The notes: generated by a model from the sequence alone, not told the origin. Shown: positions 1 to 7,606, numbered from the stretch's first letter. The stretch is DNA of 8,414 nt from Spirochaetia bacterium (GCA_026002305.1 BOBI01000088.1:1-8414); one strand, 5' to 3'. Translations and numbers: made by a program.

Positions 1-603
1 AAAGCCGCCGCCATTGTCTTAGGCGCTTCAGGTTCTACAATAAGTGTTAATACGAGTGCATCTAACAATAAAAATATAACATTCCAAACAGACGGTTTAA
101 CAAAAGCGGCCGGTACAACAAACATGAGTATAGATGCGGGAATGGGAGCGGGCATTTTTAAAATATATCCGCTTACCTCTAGCCACACTATTGAATACGG
201 CGATAGTGATACGGCCATTCCTACAGATGTATTTTATTCATCGGACTGGTACAGCATAACGGCAGCCTCGTTTACAGTGGGCGATACAACCCATACCGGC
301 GACATATATGTTTCGGCGGTCGCGGCCGGCCCGTCCGTAACATTAACAAATGAAAACACAAGTACAATTAATTTAGAAGGAACCTACGCCGCTGCTGCAG
401 CAAACGCCTCGCTTACGCTTAACACCGGTACTGTTAATATTAACGCAGGTGCAACGTCCATCAATTTAGGAACCGACACAACACATTCAAAACTTGCGGT
501 AACGGCTAACACCATTGTAAGAGTAAATGTAACAATTACCGCACATGCAGGAATAACGTTTACAGGCAATATAGACGGCGGTGTGGGAACAGAAACGCTT
601 ACG
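1..603 (+). repeat. Large internal repeat of the giant gene, copy 1
   Basis: This segment matches 2170-2769 in the same reading frame. Bases 1-126 and 2170-2295 are identical as read by eye. Bases 498-580 match 2664-2746 without a visible difference. Between these blocks there are scattered substitutions and a few codon-sized indels, all in frame. The protein segment includes IEYGDSDTAIPTDVFYSSDW and TANTIVRVNVTITAHAG. Similarity ends soon after GTETLT. The left edge is set only by the window start, so the repeat may extend further upstream. Confidence 0.9.
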
Positions 604-3600
604 CTTATAACAGATGGAACATCAGGCGGCGGCGCGGCCATAACCGAAATAACAGGCGCTGTAGGTGCTGTAGGTGCGTCAACAAGACTAGGGGCATTTA
701 CGGCAAGAGGTAAAACGTTAAAACCCGGCGGAAATATCAACACAAATAACGGTAACATAGATATTGAATGCGACCTTGATTTAAGCAGTGCCGCAATAAG
801 CTACGAATTAAACACAAATATCGGTACACCCGGCAACATCAAACTCGACAAAGCCGTAACAGGCAGCGGTAAAAACCTAACGCTTACAACCGGAACAAAT
901 GCAGGTGCGGCCGCAATTACGCTTAACGGTGAGTTAGGGGCAAGCGGCACACCTCTAGGCACCGTAACAATTAACAGCGACGGCGGCATTGCAGTTAACG
1001 CCACAAACTTTGCGATGACGGCGGCATCTGTTTTTATCGCACCGAACACCGATGCAACAAATGTTTATATACAAGACACTACAACAGCGGGCTTGAGAAT
1101 TCCAGCCGCGATGCTTAACAAAATAGCAATTTCTGTCGCGACAAACGCGGTAACAATCGGCAAGGCTACAAGCGGCGCCGGCAATTTCAGTATCGGCGGA
1201 TCGGGTGTAATCGACGGACCTTCAAGCAACGGTTTGCCATATCATCTTATTTTACAGAGCCCCGCAGCGGCTGCGGCTGCGGCTGCTACAATGACATTTT
1301 CTAACAATGTAAAACTTAACGCAAAAGATATTACGATCAATTTTGGCGAGGGCGATATTGTGCAAAGTGGCATCAATACATCAATAACTACTACAGGTAC
1401 ATTATCAATTACAACTACAGGAAATGTCGGTTCAGGTACAGATAATATTTTAACAAACTTGACAGGCACAACGCAGTTGGCGGACGCACTTACAAACGTT
1501 GCCTCATTCTACCTTTCTAACTCTGCGGCTTTAACCACACCGGCAATAGGCGGCTCAACTACAACAGTTGTATCACTTAAAACAACAAGCGGACAACTTT
1601 CAGTAGGCGCGATTACAACTGATACAACAAGCGGTGCGGTAACTTTAAATTCGGCGGCTAACATTGTACAAACAGACGTAATAACAACTACAGCATTAAC
1701 GGCAAGCGCAGCAACAGGCATTACGCTTATGTCGGCTAACGTAGCGGGTTCTATAACACTTACCAACAGTACATCAGGTAATATTGCATATATAAGCGGC
1801 ATAACAGGCGGGGTATCGGTAACAGGAGCAGCCAATTTGGCAAGCGGCGGCACAATAACCATCACCGACAGTACCACGATAAACGCGATAAAATTAAACA
1901 ATGCTAGTGGAAATGTTGTTTCGTCAAACAATGGTAATATTACATTTGCCGGAGCGGTAATACTTTCGGCTAACGCTTCTATTGCAAGCGCAAACGGAGA
2001 TATTACTTTTAACAACACGTTAAACGGGGCGCAAAATCTTACACTTAACGCGGGAACCGGCGGCATTATTTTTTCAGATACTGTAGGCGGCGCTACAACG
2101 CTTGGCACGCTTACATTGCAGAGCGTAACGGTAACAAATGCTGTAAGCGGACTCGCCGCCCTTTCCATAAAAGCCGCCGCCATTGTCTTAGGCGCTTCAG
2201 GTTCTACAATAAGTGTTAATACGAGTGCATCTAACAATAAAAATATAACATTCCAAACAGACGGTTTAACAAAAGCGGCCGGTACAACAAACATGATTAT
2301 AGATGCGGGAGCGGGAACAGGCGTTTTTAAAATATATCCGATAACCCCTGGCTACACTATTGAATACGGCGATAGTGATACGGCCATTCCTACTGATGTA
2401 TTTTATTCATCGGACTGGTACAGCATAACGGCAGCCTCGTTTACAGTGGGCGATACAACCCATACCGGCGCCATATATGTTTCGACGGTCGCGGCCGGCC
2501 CGTCTGTAACATTAACAAATGCAAGTACTATTGATTTTGAAGGAACCTACACCGCTGCTGCAACAACTACAGGTGCCTCGCTTACACTTAACACAGTTAC
2601 TGTTAATATTAACACAGGTGCAACGTTCATCGATTTAGGAACCAACACAAATTCAAAACTTGAGGTAACGGCTAACACCATTGTAAGAGTAAATGTAACA
2701 ATTACCGCACATGCAGGAATAACGTTTACAGGCAATATAGACGGCGATGGGGGAACAGAAACGCTTACTATGATTGCAGGAACAAGCAATATTTTGATAA
2801 ACGGCAACACGGGCGCGACAAACACTCTTGGTAATATTACTGTAAGTGATACTACAGGAACCTCCACCGGCGCTGCAAATGTTACATTTAACGGAACGAT
2901 CAATTCATCGGGCGATGTAAAAATAAACCACACCGGAGTGCTCACCTTACAAAAAAGCGTTACGGCAGCCGCCGGTTTCCACCAGAACAGCGGTATTACA
3001 ACCGGGTTCCCTGCCGGATCAACCGTGAAACTTGGCGACGAAAACACCACATACAGTACCCCATTAACCATAACAACAAGCTCGTCTACCAGCATCGAAA
3101 TAAACAGTGACATGACAATCTACTATGATGCCGGTTTGTACGAAACAGCCGGCGGACATATAAACACAAAAAATATTTTTGCACACTACAAAGACGCCGC
3201 CGCCGCCGCTTATGCGTGGACATTCACTGCGAAAATTACCGGCGGCGCAAACAACATTGTTATCGACGGTAATTTAGGCAGTCCGGTTCCTACAAGCGAT
3301 CCTAACATAGGCCCTATGGGTGCAATTTCGCTTATCGCAAATGATATTACTACAGCGTCTATGCAGACAAAAAACGCAACGCAGCCTTCGGCATTAAATG
3401 GAACGATAACAATTACAAATGCCGGTGTGTGGACAATAAAACCTGCCGGAACGGTAAACAGCAATGTTACAATGCTAACTGATGGAGCGGCAATAACTCA
3501 GAATGGAGCAGGCGCCGTTACAATAGCAAACGCTACAACGCTTGCAAAATTCAGTACAGGCGAAGAAACGCCATCTCCTTTTTATGCAACAAAAACCGGC

Positions 3601-6513
3601 AATATCACATTACAAGGCGATATAACTTTAGGTGGTGCAGCACGGCCTATAACATTTTCAACATTAGGCATTGTATCTGTCCGCGCCATAGGTGCAAGCG
3701 GAACACCTACAGGCGATGTAACTATAAACGGAGCGTCAACATTTAATATGTCAGGCGTTATCTATTCCCCGTGGTTAATTTTTAACGGCAAAACAGACAC
3801 AATGTTAGATTCCGGCGGCAACAGACTGCCGAATGTTCGCATAACGCACGTTAATAATGGCGCGGCTGCAACAGGTGTTATATTAACAAACGATGTTTTA
3901 CAAGACGGTGCGCCGCAGCTTGATATACAGCGCGGCTATCTCAATTTAGAAACATACAACTGGCAAATGGGAACCGGCAGTATCGCAGGTTTCCAAGCGT
4001 CAAGCGGAATATTAACGGCAAATACAAACGACGCGAAAATTATCACAAAAAATAATTTTAGGATTGAAGATGGTGTTACAGGCAATATTCAAAATCTTTC
4101 TATCGAGATGAACGAAAGCGGTACTTCTACTATGCATGCGGAACTATATATTACAACTACGGCATTAAGCCCTTCTTTTTCGCCTGTGTTTAAAAACTTT
4201 GAACTTGTATCAGGTGTAGGCGGCTTTGTTGAAGCAAAGAGCGATCTCTCCTTAAGCGGCAACTGGACGCTTCCTGCGGCAACCGTTAATCCATCCGGTG
4301 CATGGCCGCTTTCTGTCGGCCCGCAGCGTTTTTTCCCGGGCAATGCGACTACCCCATACACGGTTGAATTTACAGGAACTGCTACTTCAGGCATAACTAT
4401 AAGCGGCGATACATGGTGGTGGAATCTCAAATGTGTTGATCAAAGCGGCGCCCACATATATTTTTCCAATTACCCTGATGTACATCATGTCATGGGACAA
4501 CTTATCATGAAAGGTTCGGAACTTAATCGTATATATCTGAACCGAAAGGATACCAAACCATATCCTTCCCCGCAGCCCATTATCGAGCCGGTGTGGACAA
4601 CACTTGCGAGCTCAGAATGGAACGGCGTATTCTGGGTTATCGCGCTTTCTACATCTCCTGTGGCATCTGTTGATATTGCATACCTTGATGTCAAGTATAG
4701 TTATGCTTTCCCAAGTGATGTTCCCACAAACAGTACAATCATGTCGGGTTGGCTGTTCCCAAATCATTGGGATGTTAAATGGTCAAACTCCGGTGTCTTT
4801 ATGTACAGTTTTAGCGAAGACCTCGACGCGAACGGAAAAATAGACCGTATCCGTGTTCAGGCGGCGTATCCTATGAATGGTGATTTTTCGGGTTTCCCTG
4901 TTTTATTAAGTGACGGCTATGAAGTCGATAAAACACCGGGTAGACCTTTTGGTTGTACACTTGTAGCCGGCGATCCGCTTATGATGTATATTTATATAAA
5001 GGAAAAAGATTATCCTGATACCGGCGCGGCTCCGGTATGGTGGATTGAGAATAATAATAATACAAGTCTTAGAATGACAAATGATCCGTGGGATCTTATC
5101 ATGATACCGCCAAATCCGTCTCTTCCAAATCCGTTTAGTATTTTATCAATCGACACGGCGCCGCCCCGCATTTCGTATACGCTTGCATTAGCGGACACGA
5201 GCGAAGTATATATACGTTTTACCGAACCTGTTCAAGCCGATACACTGCCGTCTTCAGGCGTTTTTGAAACGACAAAAAATATAATGATAAGCGGTGCGCC
5301 AACGCCTATCGATCCGTCGAATCATCAGTATAGCGGAATAACAAAAACTTATGCCTCGCAGTTTTTGATCCCGCTTGATAAGCCGTTAACCGCGGACGAT
5401 CTGGCTAACGGCATTACCTTTAACGAAGATATTTTTGTAAATGTCCGCGATATTCCGCCTAATCCGTACGGCTGGCCGTATCCCGACGGGGATCCTAAAT
5501 ATCCTAAGGATTACGACTATCTTGAACGTGTTATGTTTAATGAAGCAACACGTACTTTTCCGGACGATATTGATGCCGATACTGAAATATCCCAGCCGAA
5601 TAAATTCAGGCCCGGCAACAAAGGTATTTATGATGCTGCAATAAAACACCGCGTATCAGACCTTTTGATCATGGCAAAGCCGGAATACGCCGATGACGAG
5701 CGCCTTACACTCTGGCCTCTTTATGTGCGGGATCTAGGCGGGGTCGAGGATGTTAGATACGGTATTGCACAAAAATACGACGGCTCCGAAACTTTACGTA
5801 AATCCGATCTTCTAACAGAAGGTATTATAAATCAGGATATTACCCTCAGCCTTCCTCCGCGCATGATATTCGGTATGAATATTCCAGACGATTACCGTTC
5901 CCCGGAAGATATTTCGTCAAACAAAAAATTGTGGCTTCCCACGACCGATAGAACGCCTCCGTTACAATCTAAACTGGTACCGAAAATGTATAATACTTCC
6001 CCGCTCCCCCACCTTAATCCGAGTCAAACCGGAAACTATTTTTGGAAAGCGCCAAGAGAATACCTGGCGGATCGTTCAATACTTGAATTTGTTTTCGAGA
6101 TTTCCACCCCCTCATATTCACCGGAATATTCGCTGTTCGGTGTCAGGTTAACGGAACCGGGGCTTCCCGCTTTGTGGTGGACAAAAATATCGCCGTTTAT
6201 GATTAATGTCAGGGACATTATTTATCAGCGTTCAGGCGCTACCATTTTGAATAATGTTATTAACCCGACAAAAGGTGAACAAACAGTATTAAACTATATT
6301 CTAACTAAAGGCGGGCCGGTTACCATACAGGTATTTACGTTAGATGGTAACATCGTTAAAACACTTTTCCGGGGCAGCCGTGAAAGCGGTGAATATGTCG
6401 CCGTGTGGGACGGCAAAAATACAGGCGGTAATATTGTCACGCGCGGCCTCTATTTTGTACGTATCGTAGCGCCGGACATAGACGAAATTAGAAAAGTTAT
6501 GATAGTAAAATAA
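1..6513 (+). CDS. Giant repetitive beta-helix surface protein with C-terminal FlgD-Ig-like domain (5' partial)
   Basis: The reading frame is open from base 1 (K-A-A-A-I-V-L-G...) to TAA at 6511-6513, so the gene begins upstream. The first ATG (124) has no Shine-Dalgarno site, and the same sequence recurs in mid-protein at 2293, so it is not the start. About the first 1,400 residues are Thr/Ala/Asn/Gly/Ile-rich with short alternating beta-strand motifs of the filamentous-haemagglutinin kind. The clearest motif is LTLxxGT..IxF.G.VG....LG.LT, seen near 592, 871, 2032 and 2758. After about base 4150 the protein becomes non-repetitive and Trp/Pro-rich, with a WWW at 4411-4419. It then has Ig/adhesin-like modules (4792-5085 and 5152-5675) and a FlgD-Ig-like end (6253-6510). 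DLDANGKID at 4819-4845 resembles a calcium-binding loop. Only a few cysteines are present. I infer a secreted or surface-exposed, possibly adhesive protein; the ligand is unknown. No transporter or partner gene is visible next to it. Confidence 0.85.
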   Translation, partial: KAAAIVLGASGSTISVNTSASNNKNITFQTDGLTKAAGTTNMSIDAGMGAGIFKIYPLTSSHTIEYGDSDTAIPTDVFYSSDWYSITAASFTVGDTTHTGDIYVSAVAAGPSVTLTNENTSTINLEGTYAAAAANASLTLNTGTVNINAGATSINLGTDTTHSKLAVTANTIVRVNVTITAHAGITFTGNIDGGVGTETLTLITDGTSGGGAAITEITGAVGAVGASTRLGAFTARGKTLKPGGNINTNNGNIDIECDLDLSSAAISYELNTNIGTPGNIKLDKAVTGSGKNLTLTTGTNAGAAAITLNGELGASGTPLGTVTINSDGGIAVNATNFAMTAASVFIAPNTDATNVYIQDTTTAGLRIPAAMLNKIAISVATNAVTIGKATSGAGNFSIGGSGVIDGPSSNGLPYHLILQSPAAAAAAAATMTFSNNVKLNAKDITINFGEGDIVQSGINTSITTTGTLSITTTGNVGSGTDNILTNLTGTTQLADALTNVASFYLSNSAALTTPAIGGSTTTVVSLKTTSGQLSVGAITTDTTSGAVTLNSAANIVQTDVITTTALTASAATGITLMSANVAGSITLTNSTSGNIAYISGITGGVSVTGAANLASGGTITITDSTTINAIKLNNASGNVVSSNNGNITFAGAVILSANASIASANGDITFNNTLNGAQNLTLNAGTGGIIFSDTVGGATTLGTLTLQSVTVTNAVSGLAALSIKAAAIVLGASGSTISVNTSASNNKNITFQTDGLTKAAGTTNMIIDAGAGTGVFKIYPITPGYTIEYGDSDTAIPTDVFYSSDWYSITAASFTVGDTTHTGAIYVSTVAAGPSVTLTNASTIDFEGTYTAAATTTGASLTLNTVTVNINTGATFIDLGTNTNSKLEVTANTIVRVNVTITAHAGITFTGNIDGDGGTETLTMIAGTSNILINGNTGATNTLGNITVSDTTGTSTGAANVTFNGTINSSGDVKINHTGVLTLQKSVTAAAGFHQNSGITTGFPAGSTVKLGDENTTYSTPLTITTSSSTSIEINSDMTIYYDAGLYETAGGHINTKNIFAHYKDAAAAAYAWTFTAKITGGANNIVIDGNLGSPVPTSDPNIGPMGAISLIANDITTASMQTKNATQPSALNGTITITNAGVWTIKPAGTVNSNVTMLTDGAAITQNGAGAVTIANATTLAKFSTGEETPSPFYATKTGNITLQGDITLGGAARPITFSTLGIVSVRAIGASGTPTGDVTINGASTFNMSGVIYSPWLIFNGKTDTMLDSGGNRLPNVRITHVNNGAAATGVILTNDVLQDGAPQLDIQRGYLNLETYNWQMGTGSIAGFQASSGILTANTNDAKIITKNNFRIEDGVTGNIQNLSIEMNESGTSTMHAELYITTTALSPSFSPVFKNFELVSGVGGFVEAKSDLSLSGNWTLPAATVNPSGAWPLSVGPQRFFPGNATTPYTVEFTGTATSGITISGDTWWWNLKCVDQSGAHIYFSNYPDVHHVMGQLIMKGSELNRIYLNRKDTKPYPSPQPIIEPVWTTLASSEWNGVFWVIALSTSPVASVDIAYLDVKYSYAFPSDVPTNSTIMSGWLFPNHWDVKWSNSGVFMYSFSEDLDANGKIDRIRVQAAYPMNGDFSGFPVLLSDGYEVDKTPGRPFGCTLVAGDPLMMYIYIKEKDYPDTGAAPVWWIENNNNTSLRMTNDPWDLIMIPPNPSLPNPFSILSIDTAPPRISYTLALADTSEVYIRFTEPVQADTLPSSGVFETTKNIMISGAPTPIDPSNHQYSGITKTYASQFLIPLDKPLTADDLANGITFNEDIFVNVRDIPPNPYGWPYPDGDPKYPKDYDYLERVMFNEATRTFPDDIDADTEISQPNKFRPGNKGIYDAAIKHRVSDLLIMAKPEYADDERLTLWPLYVRDLGGVEDVRYGIAQKYDGSETLRKSDLLTEGIINQDITLSLPPRMIFGMNIPDDYRSPEDISSNKKLWLPTTDRTPPLQSKLVPKMYNTSPLPHLNPSQTGNYFWKAPREYLADRSILEFVFEISTPSYSPEYSLFGVRLTEPGLPALWWTKISPFMINVRDIIYQRSGATILNNVINPTKGEQTVLNYILTKGGPVTIQVFTLDGNIVKTLFRGSRESGEYVAVWDGKNTGGNIVTRGLYFVRIVAPDIDEIRKVMIVK
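1264..1287 (+). repeat. Polyalanine tract encoded by GCGGCT hexamer repeats
   Basis: Eight consecutive alanine codons include three perfect GCGGCT units (1267-1284). Similar GCN runs encode alanines at about 388-402 and 3196-3210 in the same protein. Slippage by a whole hexamer would change loop length without breaking the frame. Confidence 0.8.
2170..2769 (+). repeat. Large internal repeat of the giant gene, copy 2
   Basis: This is the second copy of the segment at 1-603, offset by 2169 bases (723 codons) at its start and by 2166 at its end, because of in-frame codon gains and losses. It differs from copy 1 mainly in the TN(EN)TSTIN/ASTID region and the alanine/threonine-rich loop near 2550-2575. 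The downstream sequences of the two copies are unrelated at the DNA level beyond the general beta-helix style. That suggests a module boundary near 600 and 2769. Confidence 0.9.
4819..4845 (+). other. Calcium-loop-like motif DLDANGKID in the giant protein
   Basis: The residues D-L-D-A-N-G-K-I-D fit the DxDxNGxID pattern of EF-hand, dockerin or thrombospondin type 3 calcium loops. The motif opens an Ig-like or adhesin-like module (about 4792-5085) in which it follows a VFMYSFSE strand and precedes RIRVQAAYP. Calcium binding is inferred from the pattern only. Confidence 0.5.
6253..6510 (+). other. C-terminal FlgD-Ig-like domain of the giant protein
   Basis: The last ~86 residues run from NVINPTKGE to the stop. 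They carry the FlgD-Ig signature: VTIQVFTLDGNIVKTL, then SGEYVAVWDGKNTGGNIV, then GLYFVRI, and a final basic strand RKVMIVK. This fold occurs in the flagellar hook-cap protein FlgD. It also resembles the C-terminal sorting domains of Bacteroidetes type IX cargo. Here it sits at the extreme C-terminus of a non-flagellar surface protein, so a role in export or attachment is plausible but not shown. Confidence 0.75.
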
Positions 6514-6531
6514 TTAACAATGTACAATGTA

Positions 6532-6558
6532 CAATTGATAATTGTTAATTGTCAATTG
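6532..6558. terminator. AT-rich hairpin between convergent genes, possible bidirectional terminator
   Basis: CAATTGATAATT (6532-6543) pairs with AATTGTCAATTG (6547-6558) across a GTT loop, with one T-G wobble in a 12-bp stem. It lies between the stop of the giant gene and the stop of the convergent lipoprotein gene. The stem is weak (AT-rich) and has no clean T-tract. An alternative pairing exists: AATTAACAAT (6512-6521) is the perfect reverse complement of ATTGTTAATT (6541-6550). A short tandem ACAATGT repeat lies at 6518-6531. It may instead be a small dispersed repeat. Confidence 0.45.
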
Positions 6559-6562
6559 CTCT

Positions 6563-7255
6563 CTACCATTCAACTTTTAAGACAAGGGGTTTTTCCAGAA
6601 CAAGCATGTCGCATAACGGGACGCTGAAAGATGCCGTGCGTCCCTGCGATTTACCGCCTGTAACACGGCGCACCGTAGAGGGAAAAATAAGGGACACGTT
6701 AAAAAACGCCGCTGTTATTTCGTCGGCCATTTTTTTACCGTAGACATCGGTAAGCAGGCTTAAATATTCTTTTTTTGTAAGAATCTCGCCGGTTGCGATA
6801 GGCGCCATTAATGTGGAAATATAATCGGTAACATCCGGTGATATTTGACTTAAAATAAGCGCACCGTTTTCGCGGTTTAAAACCACCTCAAAACTCCCGC
6901 CTGCAGGCGAGGATTTCCAATTTATAAACTTAGCCTTTGTACCTTCCAGAAACGCGTCAATTTTTTCAATAACGATTGGACCCTCAAGCGTGTCCGACTG
7001 CGAGGTCTGAAATTTTACCGATTTTACCCCCGGCGCTTTTTCAAACGAATTGTTAATTTCGGCGGCGTTAAGAATTACCGTTCCGCTTGTGTTTATACCC
7101 TGAGCTTGGCGGATCAACCTTCCGATTGACGGTAACAGGCTGCTGCTAAAATCCAGCGCCGCGCTGCCGTCGCTTTTTATTTCACCCCTTAGACCGGCCG
7201 CGCACGATGTAAAAACCAATACCGCCGCAAGAGCCGTTAAACTTTTATGTTTCAT
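6563..7255 (-). CDS. Predicted lipoprotein, about 230 residues
   Basis: The protein starts MKHKSLTALAAVLVFTSC, a short basic N-terminus and hydrophobic stretch ending in a lipobox-like F-T-S-C with Cys18 as the likely lipidated residue. Phe at the -3 position is unusual in enterobacteria but tolerated in spirochaetes. The mature part begins GEIKSDGSAALDFSSSLLPSIGRLIRQ, a strand-turn-strand opening. A mixed alpha/beta body follows, with no catalytic motif I recognise. The opening loosely recalls envelope lipoproteins of the LppM/DUF3153 style, but that assignment is weak. The gene is convergent with the giant gene (49 bases between stops) and probably monocistronic in this window. No clear Shine-Dalgarno sequence precedes the ATG. 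The lipoprotein call is firm; the function is unknown. Confidence 0.85.
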   Translation of the reverse strand: MKHKSLTALAAVLVFTSCAAGLRGEIKSDGSAALDFSSSLLPSIGRLIRQAQGINTSGTVILNAAEINNSFEKAPGVKSVKFQTSQSDTLEGPIVIEKIDAFLEGTKAKFINWKSSPAGGSFEVVLNRENGALILSQISPDVTDYISTLMAPIATGEILTKKEYLSLLTDVYGKKMADEITAAFFNVSLIFPSTVRRVTGGKSQGRTASFSVPLCDMLVLEKPLVLKVEW

Positions 7256-7260
7256 ATTTA

Positions 7261-7266
7261 ACTATA
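7261..7266 (-). promoter_or_regulatory. Possible -10 element close to the start of the minus-strand lipoprotein gene
   Basis: On the minus strand TATAGT lies five bases before the ATG, fits TAnnnT, and is not preceded by a convincing -35 box (TTACAA about 18 bases upstream is a poor match). With a start site about 7 bases downstream the transcript would begin at or next to the ATG, which would fit the missing Shine-Dalgarno site. This is a weak, pattern-only call. Confidence 0.25.
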
Positions 7267-7559
7267 ACACCCGCACAAGCATCTTTGTAACACCACGCCG
7301 GTTACCACTGCCCAGCCGGTACGCCGCTTCTTATGTCTTGAAGGCACAATTCGCCCGTCCTGCGCGTTTTACAACACACCCCAAGAAACCTATGCGCCTG
7401 TTCGCGTACCATGGGAGGTTAAAGTAGAGGGGGGCTGTTTCCATACCATAACCGGCGCACAGCCGCTGTAACGCCCGCCCCCCTTACGCTCCGTAGTCCT
7501 CATTCCGGCGCTACGCGCCTCCATTCCGGTCTACTGCGCTATCCCCCAATTTGGGATAA
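7267..7559. other. C-rich, hairpin-rich intergenic spacer without a convincing gene
   Basis: The stretch between the two lipoprotein genes is much richer in C on the plus strand than its neighbours. It contains several small palindromes: GTAAC-N9-GTTAC (7287-7305), TACG-CTC-CGTA (7485-7495) and GGCGC-TAC-GCGCC (7507-7519). CGCCGGTTA (7296-7304) is the inverted copy of TAACCGGCG (7449-7457). ATTCCGG recurs at 7502 and 7523, each followed by a CTAC/GCGC-like string. One plus-strand frame is open at 7268-7468 but has no ATG and no ribosome site. I see no tRNA, known riboswitch or protein homology. It could be a dispersed non-coding repeat or a decayed gene. Confidence 0.5.
7507..7519. repeat. 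GC-rich perfect palindrome with 3-base loop
   Basis: GGCGC (7507-7511) and GCGCC (7515-7519) flank TAC. The preceding ATTCCGG is repeated 21 bases later (7523) with a degenerate version of the same palindrome, so this may be part of a short repeated unit. It lies upstream of the lipoprotein promoter and has no T-tract. Confidence 0.5.
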
Positions 7560-7588
7560 TTGCCCTAATGTGTTTTTGGGGGTACACT
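7560..7588 (+). promoter_or_regulatory. Sigma70-like promoter of the downstream lipoprotein gene
   Basis: TTGCCC (7560-7565) and TACACT (7583-7588) are spaced by 17 bases and match the -35 and -10 consensus at four positions each. A start site near 7595 leaves a leader of about 18 bases with the ribosome site. An inverted repeat, CCCCCAA (7543-7549) and TTGGGGG (7576-7582), brackets the -35 box and ends against the -10 box, so it could be an operator. Confidence 0.55.
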
Positions 7589-7600
7589 AAAAACATGGTC

Positions 7601-7606
7601 AGGGAG
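7601..7606 (+). promoter_or_regulatory. Ribosome binding site fixing the start at 7613
   Basis: AGGGAG lies six bases before the ATG at 7613. It favours this start over the in-frame ATGs at 7568 (which lies upstream of the -10 box) and 7595 (no ribosome site). The chosen start also puts the signal peptide at the N-terminus. Confidence 0.7.

Larger units (their letters stand above)
592..2850 (+). repeat. Degenerate FhaB-like beta-helix motif, at least four copies
   Basis: The pattern is LTL-x-x-GT-x-x-I-x-F/L-x-G-x-V/L-G-x4-LG-x-V/L/I-T. I see it starting at 592 (ETLTLITDGT), 871 (NLTLTTGTNAG... LGTVTIN), 2032 (NLTLNAGTGG... LGTLTLQS) and 2758 (ETLTMIAGTS... LGNITVS). A weaker relative lies at 3250-3339. 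Such strand-turn-strand units are typical of right-handed beta-helix exoproteins related to filamentous haemagglutinin. The copies are too diverged in DNA to be recent duplicates, unlike the two large repeats. The feature spans the region in which the motifs occur, not one continuous repeat. Confidence 0.65.

Noticed and set aside
124..132. ATG at 124 as the true start of the giant gene
   Set aside because: The frame is open to base 1, there is no ribosome site, and the same sequence occurs in mid-protein at 2293.
384..3464. Long minus-strand open frames opposite the giant gene
   Set aside because: They are Val/Pro/Ala-rich antisense shadows of the Thr/Asn/Gly-rich coding strand and have no start context or recognisable motifs.
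1..6513. CRISPR array or DNA-level tandem repeat array in the giant gene
   Set aside because: The repeats are coding, in frame, degenerate and irregularly spaced.
7296..7457. Inverted repeat CGCCGGTTA/TAACCGGCG as terminal repeats of a tiny mobile element
   Set aside because: The arms are only nine bases in a GC-rich region, with no target duplication seen around them.
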